Source of the DNA: Candidatus Omnitrophota bacterium
GTDB lineage: Bacteria; Omnitrophota; Gorgyraeia; B26-G9
Assembly (NCBI GenBank): GCA_016213925.1
Contig: JACQZH010000029.1
Span: forward strand, 1 to 44,135
Direction of reading: 5' to 3'
DNA length: 44,135 bases
Of the stretch, positions 36,023 to 44,135 are shown piece by piece; positions within the stretch are counted from its first letter, which is position 1; each line of letters starts with the position of its first letter. The translations under genes and the position numbers were made by a program. Under the pieces are notes generated by a model. It saw nothing but the letters and a program-made list of their open reading frames with translations. It searched no databases and was not told the origin of the DNA.

Positions 36023-37581
36023 CGGTTATCCACTTTTGTTTTGTTTTTCCAGGCAATTTTAACCAGTACTCCTAATATCAAAAATGCCAAAATAAGCAGC
36101 ACTCTTGTGACAAGTATGAATGGACGGTCTGACAAAGAAATATTTTTCATTAAAATTATCGGGATCCACTCCTGCCAGAACCAGGAGACAAGAATAAAAA
36201 ACAAAAATAATGGAGTTATATATTTTATAATAAACTTATAAATTGCGGGGATTTTCATATCCGCGCCTTTATGAATTTCATCCCAGGCATTTTCCATCCC
36301 AAAGACAAAGACAAAAAGTATTACCTCAATAGTTGCGAATAAAACCAGAAAAAATGTTCCGCCCCAAAAATCCAGTTCATCAACTACCCCGTTTTTCAGA
36401 AAAAAAACTGCTCCTTGGCATAGAATAAACGTAAGAATACTAAAAATTAAAACAGCCTTTTTTCTGGAGAGATTAAATTCGTCTTCTAAAAAGGCTATAG
36501 CCGGCTGGGCAAGAGAAACCGAGGATGTAATCCCGGCCAGGAACAATAAGAAAAACCAGAAAAATCCAAATAATTGAGCAAAAGGTAATTTGTTTAAAAC
36601 TAAAGGCATCGTGACAAAACCTAAATTAAAAACACCGGATTGCGCGATAGCCCTGATATTGTTAGGGCCGAAAAAGATAAATGCCGTGGGAATTATTATG
36701 CTCCCGCCTAAGATTACCTCTGCGAATTCATTAGTCGCAGTAGCAGTCAACCCGGAGAGGACAACATCATCACCCTTAGATAAATAGCTGGCATAAGTCA
36801 GGATAACTCCAATGCCCACGCTTAAGGTGAAAAAAATCTGGCCGGCAGCTTCCAGCCAAACATGCGATGATTTTAGAGCGGAAAAATCCGGGTTCCATAA
36901 GAACCCGAACCCATTTGAAACATTCCAGTCAGGTTGAGCCGGATTAGGAGCGCCTAAGGTTACGACCCTGGCTAGGAGAATGCATCCAAAGACAAATAAA
37001 ACAGGCATGGCCCATTTACAAAACCGCTCTATCCCGCCTTTAATACCATGGAATATTATCCAGCTGTTTAAGATAAAAGTAATTAAAAAAAAGATATACG
37101 CGATGCTTAAGCCTTGAAAATATTGATTATTTTCTAATCCCTGAAATCCGCGCAAAAAATTTTGCATAGAAGCCTGGTCAGCTAATTTCCCGTATTTGCC
37201 GAATAAAGCAAAAAAACTGTAAGCTAATGTCCAGGATTCAATATAAACATAATAAATAAAAATGACTAAAGGCCCAAAAATTCCTATGATGCCGAAATAT
37301 TTGATAAAACGGTTTTTTCTCCATACGCTATGAAATATACCTGGAGCGGTTCCATGCCCGAATCCGCCGCCAAAGCGTCCGAGAGTCCATTCTATCCACA
37401 TCAGAGGCAAGCCTAATAGAAGCAAAGAGATAAAATAAGGAATCATAAACGCGCCGCCTCCGTTACAGACAGCCTTAGCCGGAAATCTCAAGAAATTTCC
37501 TAATCCTACGGCAGAACCTGCTACTGCCATAATAATACCCAGGCGCGATCCCCAAGTATTTCTTTTTTTTGAATTTTGCAT
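36019..37581 (-). CDS. metP: Sodium-dependent NSS/SNF family transporter (MetP-like)
   Basis: 520 residues with about 12 membrane helices. The first helix carries the sodium- and substrate-binding signature GSAVGLGNFLRFP, with the usual Trp replaced by Leu, and the following loop includes NGGGAFMIPYFISLLLLGLP. It imports an amino acid with sodium; pairing with a MetS-like peptide suggests methionine or alanine. A promoter is seen at 37639-37667. It is the only minus-strand unit in the right half of the window. Confidence 0.88.
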   Translation of the reverse strand: MQNSKKRNTWGSRLGIIMAVAGSAVGLGNFLRFPAKAVCNGGGAFMIPYFISLLLLGLPLMWIEWTLGRFGGGFGHGTAPGIFHSVWRKNRFIKYFGIIGIFGPLVIFIYYVYIESWTLAYSFFALFGKYGKLADQASMQNFLRGFQGLENNQYFQGLSIAYIFFLITFILNSWIIFHGIKGGIERFCKWAMPVLFVFGCILLARVVTLGAPNPAQPDWNVSNGFGFLWNPDFSALKSSHVWLEAAGQIFFTLSVGIGVILTYASYLSKGDDVVLSGLTATATNEFAEVILGGSIIIPTAFIFFGPNNIRAIAQSGVFNLGFVTMPLVLNKLPFAQLFGFFWFFLLFLAGITSSVSLAQPAIAFLEDEFNLSRKKAVLIFSILTFILCQGAVFFLKNGVVDELDFWGGTFFLVLFATIEVILFVFVFGMENAWDEIHKGADMKIPAIYKFIIKYITPLFLFFILVSWFWQEWIPIILMKNISLSDRPFILVTRVLLILAFLILGVLVKIAWKNKTKVDNR

Positions 37582-37638
37582 AGGGTTATTTTTAACTTGG
37601 CTTATTATTAGAAAAATATCTAGGTTTCTTTAGAAATT

Positions 37639-37667
37639 ATTATACAGACATCTTCATTTTTTAGCAA
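37639..37667 (-). promoter_or_regulatory. Promoter for the NSS transporter operon
   Basis: Minus strand: TTGCTA (37662-37667), a 17-base spacer and TATAAT (37639-37644). Confidence 0.6.
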
Positions 37668-37750
37668 CAATTTCATTATTTTATGGTAATATAAGCTTGC
37701 TATGATAGTGTAAGGTTTTTTATCCGCTTGAGCTGGTTTTAAAATAAAAG

Positions 37751-37880
37751 TTGTATAATACTTTGTTTATGTTTTATAATAGTTAATGATAAAATAAAGC
37801 AAAAGGATTTTTGCTTTATTCCCAAAATTCGGGGGTATAAATATAAAGGATTTTAGAACACACTTTTTGATAAAAGTGTT
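37751..37880 (+). promoter_or_regulatory. Promoter and hairpin-rich leader of the first receiver-HD-GYP gene
   Basis: TTGTAT (37751-37756), an 18-base spacer and TATAAT (37775-37780) are a possible promoter. Downstream lie three hairpins in 90 bases: a perfect 12-pair AATAAAGCAAAA-GGAT-TTTTGCTTTATT (37793-37820), a short CCC/GGG one (37821-37834), and ACACTTTT-TGAT-AAAAGTGT (37860-37879) ending just before the RBS. None has a T-run. I see no c-di-GMP riboswitch consensus. Confidence 0.4.
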
Positions 37881-37897
37881 TGACATGGAGGTTTATT

Positions 37898-38968
37898 ATG
37901 CTCGAGATTTTAGTTGTTGATGATGAGCAGGAAATTGCAAAAGCTTTACAGGATTTCTTCACGGAAAAAGGCTATAATGTGCGCATTGCTACAAACGGAA
38001 AAATAGCAATGGAAATAGTTAAGGAACATAGGCCTCACCTGGTTTTTCTCGATATTCGAATGCCCATGATGGATGGTTTAAGTGTATTGCGCAATATCCG
38101 CGAATTTGATAAATCAATAAAAGTTATTATGGTTACTGCCTTCGGAACAAAGGAAATTATGCTGGAGGCTAAACGCCTGGGCGCGGTTGATTTTATTAGA
38201 AAACCATTTACTCCAGCTTATTTAAAGCATGATGTTATTGATAAAGTGAATGTTCAGCTTTTTGGTGACCTGCGCGAAGAAATAGAAGAAAAGAACAAAC
38301 TTATTGATAAGCTCGAACATTTAAACGAAAAAATAACCCGTAATTTTTATCAAACCGTGATGTCGCTTGCCGCGGCGCTTGAATCCAGGGACCGCTATAC
38401 ACATGGCCATTCCGAACGGGTTGATATGTACAGCAGGATTATTGCTAAAGAGATGGCAAGTTTTGGATTGGAAATAGATAAGAAATTTCTGGATAATTTA
38501 CATATTGAGTCAAGGCTGCATGATATCGGTAAGATTGCGGTATCGGATATAGTCTTGAATAAGCCTGGAAAATTGACGGAATCGGAATTTATCGAAATAA
38601 GGAAACACCCAGGGGAGAGTGCAAAAATTCTTTCGCCTTTGGATAATATTCAGGAAAATATAGATGTGATCTATGCTCATCATGAACGTGTCGACGGCAA
38701 GGGGTACCCGGCTAGAAAAACAGAGAGCAGGATTCCTCTGCGGGCTAAAATTATTGCTGTTGCCGACGCATTTGACGCGATGACATCAGACCGGCCATAC
38801 CGCAAGGCGATCCCGGTTGAAACAGCTTTTAGAGAACTTGAAAAAAATAAAAATCTTCAATTTGACGGTAATGTAGTGGATTGTTTTATAAGCGCATATA
38901 ATAAAAAAAGAAAAGATTCAATGTCACGGAAAGTCCAAGTAGGCTCTGGCGCGCTTGAAAAGATTTAA
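37898..38968 (+). CDS. Response regulator with HD-GYP output, paralogue 1
   Basis: 356 residues from ATG 37898 (GGAGG eight bases upstream; a TTG at 37880 is in frame but unlikely). Receiver domain 1-120: acidic pocket VVDDEQE, phospho-acceptor Asp52 in HLVFLDIRMP, Thr in MVTAFG, Lys in FIRKPF. After a coiled coil comes HD-GYP with HD near residue 208 (RLHDIGKI) and HHERVDGKGYP near 260. It should hydrolyse cyclic di-GMP when phosphorylated. No histidine kinase is adjacent. It is a tandem paralogue of the next gene. Confidence 0.92.
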   Translation: MLEILVVDDEQEIAKALQDFFTEKGYNVRIATNGKIAMEIVKEHRPHLVFLDIRMPMMDGLSVLRNIREFDKSIKVIMVTAFGTKEIMLEAKRLGAVDFIRKPFTPAYLKHDVIDKVNVQLFGDLREEIEEKNKLIDKLEHLNEKITRNFYQTVMSLAAALESRDRYTHGHSERVDMYSRIIAKEMASFGLEIDKKFLDNLHIESRLHDIGKIAVSDIVLNKPGKLTESEFIEIRKHPGESAKILSPLDNIQENIDVIYAHHERVDGKGYPARKTESRIPLRAKIIAVADAFDAMTSDRPYRKAIPVETAFRELEKNKNLQFDGNVVDCFISAYNKKRKDSMSRKVQVGSGALEKI

Positions 38969-39119
38969 AAGAGCAAAAAATAAATTATCCCGAAGAAAAG
39001 CAGATTTTTCGGGGGACATAAATAGTGCCGGAAGAAGCAGGAATATTCAGGATAAATTAGTTGAAAAGAAAAAATATTTTGAGTTTTTTTATTGACTGTT
39101 AGCCGAAAAGGGAGGAGTA

Positions 39120-40172
39120 ATGCCAAAACTTCTGGTTGTTGATGATGAAATAGAGATAACCGCGCTTCTAAAAAATTTCTTTTCTCGAAAAAATTACGAT
39201 GTGTTTATAGCCAATAACGGAGAACAGGCGTTAGGGATTATAAAAGAGCAGCGGCCTCACCTGGTTTTTCTCGATATCCGCATGCCTATAATGGACGGGC
39301 TGACAGTACTGCGCCATATACGGCTGATTGATACTAGCATAAAAGTGATTATGGTAACAGCTTTGGAAGATGATGAAACGGTTAGCCAGGCTAAAGCTTT
39401 GGGAGCAGTGGATTTCATAAGCAAGCCGTTTAAGCTTGATTACCTTGAACGCAATGTCATTGAAAAAGTAAATGCCCAGCTTTTTGAGGATGTAAGACGG
39501 GAGCTTGATGAGAAAAATATTCTTATTGAACAGTTAGCTCATGAGGTAGAACGCAGTAATGAATTAAATAAAAAATTAAAACGTAATTTTTATCAGACGA
39601 TACTTTCTCTGGCAACGGCTCTGGAAGCAAGAGATAGGTATACTCACGGGCATTCCGAACGCGTGGACTTATATAGTAAGATAATTGCCGAAGAATTAAG
39701 GGATTCTTTTAGCTGGGAAGATATTGATGATGAGTTTATTGAATCATTGCATGTGGAATCGCGCTTGCATGATATCGGTAAGATTGCTATTCCTGATACA
39801 GTGTTGAACAAGCCGGGAAGCCTAACGGATGCGGAATTTGAAATAATTAAAAACCATCCGGTAAAGAGCGCGCATATCCTGGCTCCGCACGAAGATCTGC
39901 TTGCAAGTGTTGAAGTGATCAGGCATCATCATGAGCGTTATGACGGAAAAGGTTATCCAAGCGGGTTAAAAGCAGATGAAATTCCGGCAAGGGCAAGAAT
40001 AATCGCTGTTTCTGATTCTTTTGACGCGATGACTTCAGACCGGCCGTACCGGAAAGCAATGCCGATTGACCAGGCTATGCGAGAACTGGAAAAAAATAAG
40101 AATACACAATTTGATGCTATAGTTGTGGATGCGTTTGTTTCTTCTTATAAGAAAGGAAAGATACCAAACTAA
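39120..40172 (+). CDS. Response regulator with HD-GYP output, paralogue 2
   Basis: 350 residues, close paralogue of the preceding gene across the whole length (same HLVFLDIRMP with Asp52, same FYQT start of the HD-GYP part). Receiver residues LVVDDEIE, VMVTALE and FISKPF are intact, HD is at about 217 and HHERYDGKGYP near 270. AGGGAGGAG lies four bases before ATG. The 150-base gap between the two has one CCCGAA/TTCGGG hairpin (about 38991-39014) and no T-run, so both could be on one transcript. It arose by tandem duplication. Confidence 0.92.
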   Translation: MPKLLVVDDEIEITALLKNFFSRKNYDVFIANNGEQALGIIKEQRPHLVFLDIRMPIMDGLTVLRHIRLIDTSIKVIMVTALEDDETVSQAKALGAVDFISKPFKLDYLERNVIEKVNAQLFEDVRRELDEKNILIEQLAHEVERSNELNKKLKRNFYQTILSLATALEARDRYTHGHSERVDLYSKIIAEELRDSFSWEDIDDEFIESLHVESRLHDIGKIAIPDTVLNKPGSLTDAEFEIIKNHPVKSAHILAPHEDLLASVEVIRHHHERYDGKGYPSGLKADEIPARARIIAVSDSFDAMTSDRPYRKAMPIDQAMRELEKNKNTQFDAIVVDAFVSSYKKGKIPN

Positions 40173-40230
40173 AGTTAAAAGTTAAAAGTTAAAAGTTAAA
40201 AGCTAAAAGCTAAAAGCTAAAAGTTAAAAG
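40171..40230 (+). repeat. Heptamer tandem repeat AAAAGTT/AAAAGCT x8
   Basis: Eight 7-bp units; units five to seven read AAAAGCT. It begins at the stop codon of the receiver-HD-GYP gene. The same heptamer as at 12991-13025, 27 kb away. Confidence 0.9.
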
Positions 40231-40296
40231 AAATAAAGGCTGAAAACTCAAAAAATTTTATAAATTTTAAAGCAGAGTATTAGAAGAGGTGAAAGA

Positions 40297-41163
40297 ATGG
40301 ATAAGATAAAAATCGGGATAATTGGCGGAAGCGGGATTTACGATATCGAAGGAGTTACGGAAGTCAAGGCAGTTGAAGTTACTACGCCTTTTGGCCCCCC
40401 TTCTGATAAGATTATCATGGGTGCGCTTGAAGGAATAAAATTTGCGTTTTTACCGCGGCATGGACGCGGCCATAAAATATCTCCCACTGAACTTAACTTT
40501 CGCGCGAATATTTATGCGCTTAAAAAGCTTGGCGTAGAAAAAATAATTTCTATTTCTGCGGTTGGCAGTCTTAAAGAAGAACTTAAGCCCCGTGATTTTA
40601 TTATTCCGGATCAGCTTTTTGACCGCACTAAAAACAGAGTATCAACATTTTTTGCAGAGGGCATAGTTGCTCATATCGGATTTGCCGATCCTTTTTGCGG
40701 ATCTTTGCGCAAGATAGCGTATGATTCAGCTAAGGAATGCGGGATTAGAGTACATAAAGGCGGAACGTATGTTTGCATGGAAGGGCCTCAGTTTTCAACG
40801 CGCGCAGAATCTAATGTCTACCGGCAGCTTGGTTTTTCCATAATCGGTATGACTGCTCTTCCGGAAGCGAAGCTGGCCAGAGAAGCGGAGATGTGTTATG
40901 TTACAGTAGCCCTGGTTACTGATTATGATGTTTGGAAAGAGGATGAGGAAGTAACCTTGGAAAAAGTGCTGGCTAATCTTAAAGCAAACACGGAAAATGC
41001 GAAAGGATTTTTGAAAAAACTATTGCCTAAAATAGCTAAGCTCAAATCTGCTGATTGCGTATGCCAGAACGCTTTATCAACCGCGATTGTTACTGCTAAA
41101 GACGATATCCCGGAGCAAACCTTAAAAAAACTTGATTTGCTGATAAAAAAATATGTTAAATGA
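40297..41163 (+). CDS. mtnP: S-methyl-5'-thioadenosine phosphorylase
   Basis: 288 residues, full length. The phosphate and substrate motifs are IGIIGGSGIYDIEG, FLPRHGRGHKISPTELNFRA, ISAVGSLKEEL, DQLFDRT, CMEGPQFSTRAE and GMTALPEAKLAREAEMCY, with the purine-contacting Asp in TDYDVWK. It cleaves methylthioadenosine to adenine and methylthioribose-1-phosphate, linking polyamine or SAM use to methionine salvage. AGAGGTGAAAG precedes ATG. The PilZ gene overlaps its last 11 bases. Confidence 0.95.
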   Translation: MDKIKIGIIGGSGIYDIEGVTEVKAVEVTTPFGPPSDKIIMGALEGIKFAFLPRHGRGHKISPTELNFRANIYALKKLGVEKIISISAVGSLKEELKPRDFIIPDQLFDRTKNRVSTFFAEGIVAHIGFADPFCGSLRKIAYDSAKECGIRVHKGGTYVCMEGPQFSTRAESNVYRQLGFSIIGMTALPEAKLAREAEMCYVTVALVTDYDVWKEDEEVTLEKVLANLKANTENAKGFLKKLLPKIAKLKSADCVCQNALSTAIVTAKDDIPEQTLKKLDLLIKKYVK

Positions 41164-41506
41164 ATCGGATAAACGCCAGTATCATCGGACTCCTACAACA
41201 TATATCGTTAGATATCGGCTGCGTTGCGGCTTATCAAACTATGATGTTGTCCGCACTCAAAATGTGAGCCAGGGCGGCGCGCTGCTTATGACCAGCAGGC
41301 AGTTTAAGCAGGGCGATGAGCTGGAAATGCATATTCAGTTTCCGTTTGCGGGTGAAAAAGTTGAGGTTTCTGGAAGGGTTATAGCCAGCAATGAAAAAAT
41401 AAAAAATTCTATTTATGAAACACGGGTTGAGTTTATTGAGCTTAGCGATGCCGTGAAAAAAACTTTAGGGGAGGTAATTGAACGAAGAAAAAAGTTAGGC
41501 CACTAG
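41153..41506 (+). CDS. PilZ-domain cyclic-di-GMP receptor
   Basis: 117 residues made of one PilZ domain. The two c-di-GMP-binding motifs are intact: R8QYHR12 (RxxxR) and N37VSQGG (NxSxxG). It starts inside the end of mtnP in another frame, so translation is probably coupled. As a stand-alone receptor it would report the cyclic di-GMP level set by enzymes such as the three HD-GYP proteins in this window. The output partner is unknown. Confidence 0.9.
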   Translation: MLNESDKRQYHRTPTTYIVRYRLRCGLSNYDVVRTQNVSQGGALLMTSRQFKQGDELEMHIQFPFAGEKVEVSGRVIASNEKIKNSIYETRVEFIELSDAVKKTLGEVIERRKKLGH

Positions 41507-41556
41507 AATACTGTTTGCGCCTGCAGAAAAAACAAATTGAGTGCACATTTATTCAC

Positions 41557-41585
41557 TTGTCAATAGCATAGACATATGGTAAAAT
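41557..41585 (+). promoter_or_regulatory. Promoter for the 41706 gene
   Basis: TTGTCA (41557-41562), a 17-base spacer and TAAAAT (41580-41585). The rest of the 41507-41705 gap shows nothing else. Confidence 0.55.
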
Positions 41586-41705
41586 TTATTCAAATTTAAA
41601 TACCGTTCGAAAGAAAGAACCTTCCTTAAAAATAAAATAACAGGTGATTAATATAAAGTGCTGACTGAAGTTATTTCCGAAAATTAAGAGAAAAACAGGA
41701 TTGTT

Positions 41706-42356
41706 ATGCAGAAAAGTACCAGAGCTTTGGAGCGTATCGAGGCAAGTATGGCTGAAGTGGAAAAAGGAAGCCTGCGTTATATGATCCTTGAATGCGCTAA
41801 GAATTTTAAATCTTCCTGGATTAACCTCGGGCAGTATTTGATGTCGGTGAAAAGGGATAAAACTTTTAAAGAATGGGGATATCTTACATTTGAGGCTTAT
41901 TGTGCCAAGGAAATCGGCATACGAAAACAAACCGGGATGAAATTGCTTCGTTCCTATAGTTTTTTGGAGCAGGAGGAACCGGAATATATCAAGAAAGAGT
42001 ATTTGGATTCTGCCCAAATAAATAATATCCCCACTTATGAGGCGGTTAATACATTGCGCCAGGTTAAATCGAATAAAGACTTAGGGATAGCGGATTATGA
42101 ACGGATGAAACAGCAGATTTTTGAAGAGGGGCGGGAGGATAAGGAAGTTAAGGATTCTTACCAGTTGATGCTAAAAGCGGTCAAAGAAGCTGATCCTGAG
42201 CAAGCAAGGGCCGAGCGGCGGGTAAAGCATGTTAGGCGTATGCTCGGCGCTTTGAAATCAATAAAAAGAGAAATGGAAATTGATAAATTTTTGTCGGCTT
42301 CTACGATAAAAGAGCTGGAAAAAGTAATTTCTAAAGTAGAAAGCGAATTAGCATAA
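41706..42356 (+). CDS. Hypothetical helical protein, possible DNA-binding (216 aa)
   Basis: A soluble, mainly helical, charged protein. The segment SSWINLGQYLMSVKRDKTFK and EWGYLTFEAYCAKEIGIRKQ, followed by TGMKLLRSYSFLE, resembles the helix-turn-helix-like part of phage- and plasmid-borne DUF3102-type proteins (Trp-containing start, 'cellular differentiation' helices), but I cannot confirm membership. The C-terminal half is a coiled coil. It lies 24 bases before the Na/Pi cotransporter gene and probably shares its transcript. No function assigned. Confidence 0.6.
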   Translation: MQKSTRALERIEASMAEVEKGSLRYMILECAKNFKSSWINLGQYLMSVKRDKTFKEWGYLTFEAYCAKEIGIRKQTGMKLLRSYSFLEQEEPEYIKKEYLDSAQINNIPTYEAVNTLRQVKSNKDLGIADYERMKQQIFEEGREDKEVKDSYQLMLKAVKEADPEQARAERRVKHVRRMLGALKSIKREMEIDKFLSASTIKELEKVISKVESELA

Positions 42357-42380
42357 GTAATAGATCTTAACGGAGGAACA

Positions 42381-44021
42381 ATGGTTAAAGAATTGATATT
42401 CGGTTTGGCAGGCGGATTAGGCTTATTTATTTACGGTATTTATCTAATGGGAGAAGGATTGCAGAATACCGCCGGAGATAAAATGCGGCGCTGCCTAAAC
42501 GCCCTGACCAAGAACCCATTTTTTGGCATGATTACAGGAGCTTTTATAACAAGCATTGTCCAGAGTTCCTCGGCGATAACGGTTATGGTGGTGGGTTTTG
42601 TAAATGCCGGGCTTATGACTCTGGCCCAGGCAATCGGTGTTATTTTTGGGGTAAATATAGGCACGACAATAACCGCTCAGATAATAGCTTTTAAATTAAC
42701 AGAATATGCTTTACCGGCGGTCGCTATTGGCGCAGCTTTATATCTATTTGTAAACAAAAGGGCATGGAAGTATTTTGGGTTATTTGTTCTCGGATTCGGA
42801 GTGCTGTTTTTGGGTTTGAATATCATGACTGCGGCGATTAAGCCGATATCCGGAGATCCCGCGGTTCAGAATGCTTTTGTGAATTTTAGCCACAATCCAT
42901 TATTAGGAGTCTTGACAGGGTTAATTGTTACCGCAATACTTCAGAGTTCAAGTGTGACCACAGGTATGGTTATAGCGCTGGCTTCTACAGGGCTTTTTGA
43001 TTTAAGAGCCGCAATCCCGATGATTTTTGGCTGTAATATAGGAACCTGTATTACTGCTATAATAGCATCGGTAGGGACGACTATTTCAGCGCGGCGTACA
43101 GCCCTTGTGCATGTCCTGTTTAATGTTACCGGGACACTGATCTTCTTGCCGGCTTTGCCGTTTTTTTATAATTTCGTAGTTGTTACTTCAAATGATATTT
43201 CCCGTCAGATTGCAAACGCGCATACTTTATTTAATGTCCTAAATACCATAATCTTTATTCCCTTTACCGGAGTATTTGCTAAAGTAGTAACAAAGATACT
43301 GCCCGGTAAAGACACGCTTATTGATACCCGTCCCCAGTACCTGGAAAAACATTTACTGCATACTCCTGCTATCGCGCTTGAAGCTTCAATGAAAGAGGTT
43401 ATCCGGATGAACAATCTTGCCTGCGATATGATAAATGACGCTATGAAGGGGTTCAGGGATAACGATATAAAATCGCTGGAGCTGATCCCTAAGAAAGAGG
43501 TTGCAGTGGATAATCTCCAGGAAGCAATTACAAATTATCTTATGGAGCTGATGCAAAAAGAGCTTTCTCCGGAAGTTGCCAATAAGATTCCCTCCTTATT
43601 GCATAGTGTAAATGATATTGAAAGAATAGGGGATCATTCCGAGAATTTGATGGAGTTATCCGAAAGAAGGATTTCCTTATCGCTGCCTTTTACAAAAGAA
43701 GCTTTGCAAGAAATTGAAGAGATGTATTCCTTGATTATGAAAATGGGCAATGGGGTCGCAAAAGCTCTGGATTCAAATAATGCTGATGAGGCAAAGCTTG
43801 TGCTTGATATGGAAAAACAGGTAAACAAGTTTACCCAGCAATTAAAGGATAATCATATTGAACGGTTATCTAAAGGCAAATGCAAGGTGTTATCCGGGAT
43901 AATATTTCTTGATATGATAAGTAACTTTGAAAAAATCGGCGATCATTTGACAAATGTAGCCCAGGCGATAATCGGCAAACTGCGCTGGGCTTCAAGTATG
44001 CAGACAGATATGCTGCATTAA
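42381..44021 (+). CDS. Na/Pi cotransporter family protein with C-terminal PhoU-like domain
   Basis: 546 residues. Two inverted membrane repeats carry the paired QSSS motifs of Na/Pi cotransporters (IVQSSSAITVMVVGFVNAG near residue 60 and LQSSSVTTGMVIALASTG near 187), each followed by GVNIGTTITA or GCNIGTCITA. The soluble C-terminus (about 330-546) has two PhoU-like helical repeats (DIERIGDHSENLMEL; NFEKIGDHLTNVAQAI). It takes up phosphate with sodium, or regulates that uptake. Full length; GGAGG lies six bases before ATG. Confidence 0.92.
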   Translation: MVKELIFGLAGGLGLFIYGIYLMGEGLQNTAGDKMRRCLNALTKNPFFGMITGAFITSIVQSSSAITVMVVGFVNAGLMTLAQAIGVIFGVNIGTTITAQIIAFKLTEYALPAVAIGAALYLFVNKRAWKYFGLFVLGFGVLFLGLNIMTAAIKPISGDPAVQNAFVNFSHNPLLGVLTGLIVTAILQSSSVTTGMVIALASTGLFDLRAAIPMIFGCNIGTCITAIIASVGTTISARRTALVHVLFNVTGTLIFLPALPFFYNFVVVTSNDISRQIANAHTLFNVLNTIIFIPFTGVFAKVVTKILPGKDTLIDTRPQYLEKHLLHTPAIALEASMKEVIRMNNLACDMINDAMKGFRDNDIKSLELIPKKEVAVDNLQEAITNYLMELMQKELSPEVANKIPSLLHSVNDIERIGDHSENLMELSERRISLSLPFTKEALQEIEEMYSLIMKMGNGVAKALDSNNADEAKLVLDMEKQVNKFTQQLKDNHIERLSKGKCKVLSGIIFLDMISNFEKIGDHLTNVAQAIIGKLRWASSMQTDMLH

Positions 44022-44089
44022 TGAAACAGGCATATTTTTAAAGAAAATAAACAATAATATTTTTCGTTGATTTAACAAATCGGAATAAA

Positions 44090-44135
44090 ATGGGCAAAAA
44101 GAACAGTAAAAAAAAGATTAGCATGACTGCTTTGT
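44090..44135 (+). CDS. Start of a further gene (3' partial)
   Basis: ATG 44090 preceded by CGGAATAAA opens a frame through the window edge with a very basic start (MGKKNSKKKISMTAL). Only 15 codons are visible, so neither the family nor the reality of the gene can be judged. Confidence 0.35.
   Translation, partial: MGKKNSKKKISMTAL

Noticed and set aside
37751-37897. Cyclic-di-GMP riboswitch before the HD-GYP gene
   Set aside because: The conserved GEMM core words are absent; only simple hairpins are seen.

Overview
The window is AT-rich, densely coded bacterial chromosome. Lipobox and outer-membrane-barrel type signal sequences, HD-GYP signalling proteins and large PKD-like repeat remnants suggest an uncultivated Gram-negative bacterium. 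The overall look (archaeal-type single-domain glutamate synthase, GGGGACGTTC-ended transposase element, heptameric intergenic tracts) is compatible with the PVC-related Candidatus Omnitrophota. That placement is inference; no rRNA or tRNA gene is visible to confirm it.

Layout. 1-1860: debris of a PKD-type repeat protein, split by a frameshifted REP-associated transposase inside 23-bp perfect inverted repeats. 1864-3213 (-): PIN-PhoH ATPase. 3424-9070: envelope and accessory genes (membrane protein, outer-membrane barrel, SixA-type phosphatase, broken lipoprotein esterase, family-39 type glycosyltransferase) with a palindromic element at 5061-5245. 9133-10138: cupin and ThiE. 10247-15417: an accessory cluster of two paralogous exported coiled-coil proteins, a one-span membrane protein, a DUF2207-like membrane protein ending in seven Cys-His-x-Ala repeats, a radical SAM/SPASM enzyme with a PqqD-like N-terminus, and a translationally coupled membrane protein. 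I consider this cluster a candidate undescribed peptide-modification system.

15611-29301: nitrogen, redox and nucleotide core: NfnA, NfnB, NADP-type isocitrate dehydrogenase, FMN glutamate synthase, CarA, CarB, PurF, PyrG and a GAF-ANTAR antiterminator. The glutamate synthase gene and carA are each preceded by a short leader in which a 5-bp hairpin with the hexaloop AAAGGC overlaps an intrinsic terminator. This is the architecture expected for ANTAR control, and the ANTAR protein is encoded a few kilobases away.

29302-44135: a non-coding stretch with a 19-residue Lys/Ala peptide gene and a structured RNA candidate; a PAS-HD-GYP protein; RluA-type synthase; GlgC; phasin-like protein with an AarF/UbiB kinase-like protein; a MetP/MetS-type sodium symporter pair on the minus strand; two tandem receiver-HD-GYP paralogues; MTA phosphorylase with an overlapping PilZ protein; a hypothetical; a Na/Pi cotransporter; and the start of one more gene.

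Several conserved genes carry lesions: one-base deletions in the transposase, esterase and glutamate synthase genes, one small gene frameshifted by an extra base, an in-frame amber codon in purF, and a loss of about 50 codons inside pyrG. They could be genuine decay or assembly errors; the raw reads would decide.
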